Assembly (NCBI GenBank): GCA_016744725.1
Contig: JADGDW010000032.1
Span: 1 to 8,231, forward strand
Direction: 5' to 3'
Length of the DNA: 8,231 bases
Origin: Candidatus Albibeggiatoa sp. nov. BB20
GTDB taxonomy: Bacteria; Pseudomonadota; Gammaproteobacteria; Beggiatoales; Beggiatoaceae
This document shows, in pieces, positions 6,683 to 8,231 of this stretch. Under the pieces are notes generated by a model, which saw only the letters and a list, made by a program, of their open reading frames with translations, was not told the origin of the DNA and did no database searches. Position numbers and translations under genes: made by a program. Numbering within the stretch: position 1 is the first letter of the stretch; the number at the start of each line of letters is the position of its first letter.

Positions 6683-7432
6683 ATGCGTAGACCAGGTACA
6701 CGAGATTTAGAAAGTTCAAACCTGCCGAGCTGGTTGCGTCGTTTGCTCGGTTTGGAAGAGGAAACCCAACCAACAACCCAAGCACCCGTTGTCCAGCAGC
6801 CAACCCAACCAACAACACCCGCACCCCAACCAACTCGCCCAACACCTCAACCTGTGGCAAATCGGTTTGATACAACCTACTCTTATGGTAATGCAACCAT
6901 GAGCAGCCAATTACGGGAAGCTGAGCGTTATAAATCTGTTATTGAAGCTGCGGCTAAACGCTATGGATTTCAGCCCTCGGTCTTGTGTGGTATTGGTTCA
7001 CGAGAATCACATTGGGGCTTAGCGTTACGTCCTGCAGGGCCTGCTGGCACAGGCGATTTTACTCGTCGCCGTGCGCGTGGTAGCCGCACAGGCACAAGAC
7101 CCCCTGATGGAGGCGGTTATGGACGTGGTTTGATGCAAATTGATTATGACTGGCATGAATTTGCCCGAACAGGGAATTGGCGTATAGCTAGCGATAATAT
7201 TTATTATGCGTGTACCGTATTAAATAATGCGCAACGCTTTTTTGGAGATCGAGTGAGTTTAAATGAACGAGACAGGCTCCGCGCCATGATTGCAGCCTAT
7301 AACGGTGGTGCAACAGCAACGTTACGCGCGATTCAAGCAGGTAAAGATATTGATGGGAATACCACAGGTAAAGATTATTCGCGTGATGTACTCAATCGTA
7401 GTGGTTGGTTTCAATTACATGGTTGGCCATAA
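6683..7432 (+). CDS. Goose-type-lysozyme-like peptidoglycan hydrolase (GH23 fold)
   Basis: Predicted to cleave the MurNAc-GlcNAc bond of peptidoglycan. Numbering is for the 249-residue product from 6683. A short basic, amphipathic N-terminus (13-24) is followed by a Pro/Thr/Gln-rich linker (28-58) and the catalytic domain (about 80-248). The motif GSRESHWG puts the catalytic Glu at E108. GRGLMQID (147-154), AAYNGG (204-209) and the C-terminal DYSRDVLNRSGWFQLHGW (231-248) follow the order of goose-type lysozymes. Between E108 and GLMQ lies a Gly/Arg-rich insert (about 118-146) that makes this loop roughly 24 residues longer than in the goose enzyme; I believe some bacterial members share it. 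Two Cys (102, 177) are present. There is no signal peptide or membrane helix, so the route to the cell wall is unclear. No holin, phage or secretion gene adjoins it; the neighbour downstream is ycjX after 57 bp. Confidence 0.82.
   Translation: MRRPGTRDLESSNLPSWLRRLLGLEEETQPTTQAPVVQQPTQPTTPAPQPTRPTPQPVANRFDTTYSYGNATMSSQLREAERYKSVIEAAAKRYGFQPSVLCGIGSRESHWGLALRPAGPAGTGDFTRRRARGSRTGTRPPDGGGYGRGLMQIDYDWHEFARTGNWRIASDNIYYACTVLNNAQRFFGDRVSLNERDRLRAMIAAYNGGATATLRAIQAGKDIDGNTTGKDYSRDVLNRSGWFQLHGWP
6764..6816 (+). repeat. In-frame 14-base direct repeat in the Pro/Thr linker
   Basis: ACCCAACCAACAAC occurs at 6764-6777 and again at 6803-6816, 39 bases (13 codons) apart and in the same frame, each encoding TQPTT. 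The C/A-only, G-poor run is the kind of sequence whose copy number can change by slippage or recombination without breaking the gene. Confidence 0.7.
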
Positions 7433-7450
7433 GTCGCAGCGCAAATAGTA

Positions 7451-7456
7451 TATAAT
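7451..7456 (+). promoter_or_regulatory. Perfect -10 box upstream of ycjX
   Basis: TATAAT at 7451-7456 would place the transcript start near 7463, leaving about 27 bases of leader with the ribosome binding site GGAG (7479-7482). The only -35-like sequence, TTGGCC at 7423-7428, is weak and 22 bases away, inside the end of the lysozyme-like gene. An activator or alternative upstream contacts may be needed; alternatively ycjX is simply read through from upstream, as no terminator is visible in the gap. Confidence 0.45.
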
Positions 7457-7489
7457 AGTTGCCAATCAAGATGATTATGGAGATAACGT

Positions 7490-8231
7490 GTGGAAGTACC
7501 AGAGCAAGCCAATAAGTGGTTGTCTAATTTATCAAAAGCAAATTTAAAAGAAAGATTAAACCGCACATTTGACCGTCAAGTGAAATTGGCCGTAACAGGT
7601 TTGAGCCGTAGCGGCAAGACGGTTTTTATTACTTCCCTTGTACACCAGCTTTTGCATGGCTTGGAAGGTTCTCATTTACCTTTTTTCCATATTGTGAGCA
7701 GTGGGCGTTTGCAAGGTACAAAGCAAATGCACCACCCTGAAATGCACATTCCTGCGTTTCGTTATGACCAATCGATTGAACAACTGTGTCAAGAAGACCC
7801 AATGTGGCCAGAGCCTACCAGTGGTTTAAGTCAAATTCGGGTAGCGGTTCGTTATCAAACGGACAATCCATTGGTGAAAAAAGTGAATCCAATTAATACG
7901 CTATTTGTGGATATTGTGGATTATCCCGGTGAGTGGCTATTAGATTTACCTCTGCTAGAATTAAGTTATGAAGATTGGTCAATGCAAATTGCCGAGATGT
8001 GTGAGCGTGAACCACGTTTAAGTTTGTCTAAAGATTGGCGTGAATTTATGGCGCAACAAGATGTCGCTGGGCAAGCGTCGGCTGAGACCTTACGCAAAGC
8101 TTCTGAATTGTATACTGATTTTCTACATCGTTGTAAAGACAGAACCTATAATCTCAGCTTGTTACAACCGGGACGATTTACCATGCCGGGGGATTTAAAA
8201 GGTGCGCCATTGCTAGAATTTTGCCCTGTTT
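7490..8231 (+). CDS. ycjX: YcjX-family P-loop NTPase, 5' part (cut by the right edge)
   Basis: YcjX (DUF463) is a conserved proteobacterial P-loop NTPase of uncertain biochemical role. In Escherichia coli ycjX lies with ycjF beside the phage-shock psp operon. The first 247 codons are visible, about half the usual length. Walker A is GLSRSGKT (37-44). The family signature DIVDYPGEWLLDLPLL (from D141) contains the G3/Walker-B-like DYPG, and HIVSSGRLQGTKQM and LQPGRFTMPGDL are also typical. The start is GTG at 7490: GGAG (7479-7482) lies 7 bases upstream, and an in-frame TAA at 7484-7486 rules out anything longer. No frameshift or stop is seen up to the edge. It follows the lysozyme-like gene by 57 bp in the same direction, with a TATAAT box between them, so it may have its own promoter. 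No psp gene is visible on its left; ycjF could lie to the right. Confidence 0.92.
   Translation, partial: MEVPEQANKWLSNLSKANLKERLNRTFDRQVKLAVTGLSRSGKTVFITSLVHQLLHGLEGSHLPFFHIVSSGRLQGTKQMHHPEMHIPAFRYDQSIEQLCQEDPMWPEPTSGLSQIRVAVRYQTDNPLVKKVNPINTLFVDIVDYPGEWLLDLPLLELSYEDWSMQIAEMCEREPRLSLSKDWREFMAQQDVAGQASAETLRKASELYTDFLHRCKDRTYNLSLLQPGRFTMPGDLKGAPLLEFCPV

Noticed and set aside
6681..6910. Two antisense open frames (6681-6896 and 6716-6910) opposite the lysozyme-like linker
   Set aside because: They are by-products of the C/A-rich Pro/Thr codons on the other strand, giving Gly/Leu/Val/Trp-rich products of no recognisable kind.

Overview
This window looks like a chromosomal segment of a moderately AT-rich gammaproteobacterium, plausibly a sulfur-oxidising, CO2-fixing member of the Thiotrichales/Beggiatoa type. 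That assignment is inferred from a CbbO-type Rubisco-activase subunit, a YcjX-family gene and a large nSTAND1-WD40 protein occurring together; no marker gene fixes the taxon. The window holds five genes, two of them cut by its edges.

Left part (1-3939, + strand): the 3' end of an unrecognised gene overlaps by 4 bases (ATGA) a 1199-residue STAND-type signalling NTPase. The NTPase carries a nSTAND1 P-loop domain, one predicted membrane helix and about 14 WD40 blades, the length of two seven-bladed propellers. The coupling suggests a two-component operon in which the partner would be an effector, adaptor or sensor. nSTAND1-WD40 proteins belong to the NTPase class used in bacterial conflict and regulated self-killing. 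This is the most system-like part of the window, but its partner is mostly off the left edge.

Middle (3940-6292): a 79-bp convergent gap with three alternating copies of a 7-bp motif (possible weak bidirectional terminator) separates the STAND gene from a minus-strand gene for a 757-residue CbbO/NorD-family protein with an intact vWA MIDAS site. No cbbQ/norQ AAA+ partner, Rubisco gene or nor gene adjoins it, so it appears to be an orphan with its own promoter.

Right part (6293-8231): a 390-bp divergent intergenic region contains a good candidate promoter for the CbbO-type gene, weak promoter signals for the rightward gene and a possible short relic of an IS200/IS605 TnpA start. Next comes a goose-type-lysozyme-like protein of 249 residues. 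It has a Pro/Thr/Gln-rich linker and no signal peptide; its start is placed at 6683 on the ribosome binding site. After 57 bp with a perfect TATAAT box, a GTG-started ycjX gene runs off the right edge. The lysozyme-like gene, the cbbO-type gene and ycjX show no obvious functional link to one another.
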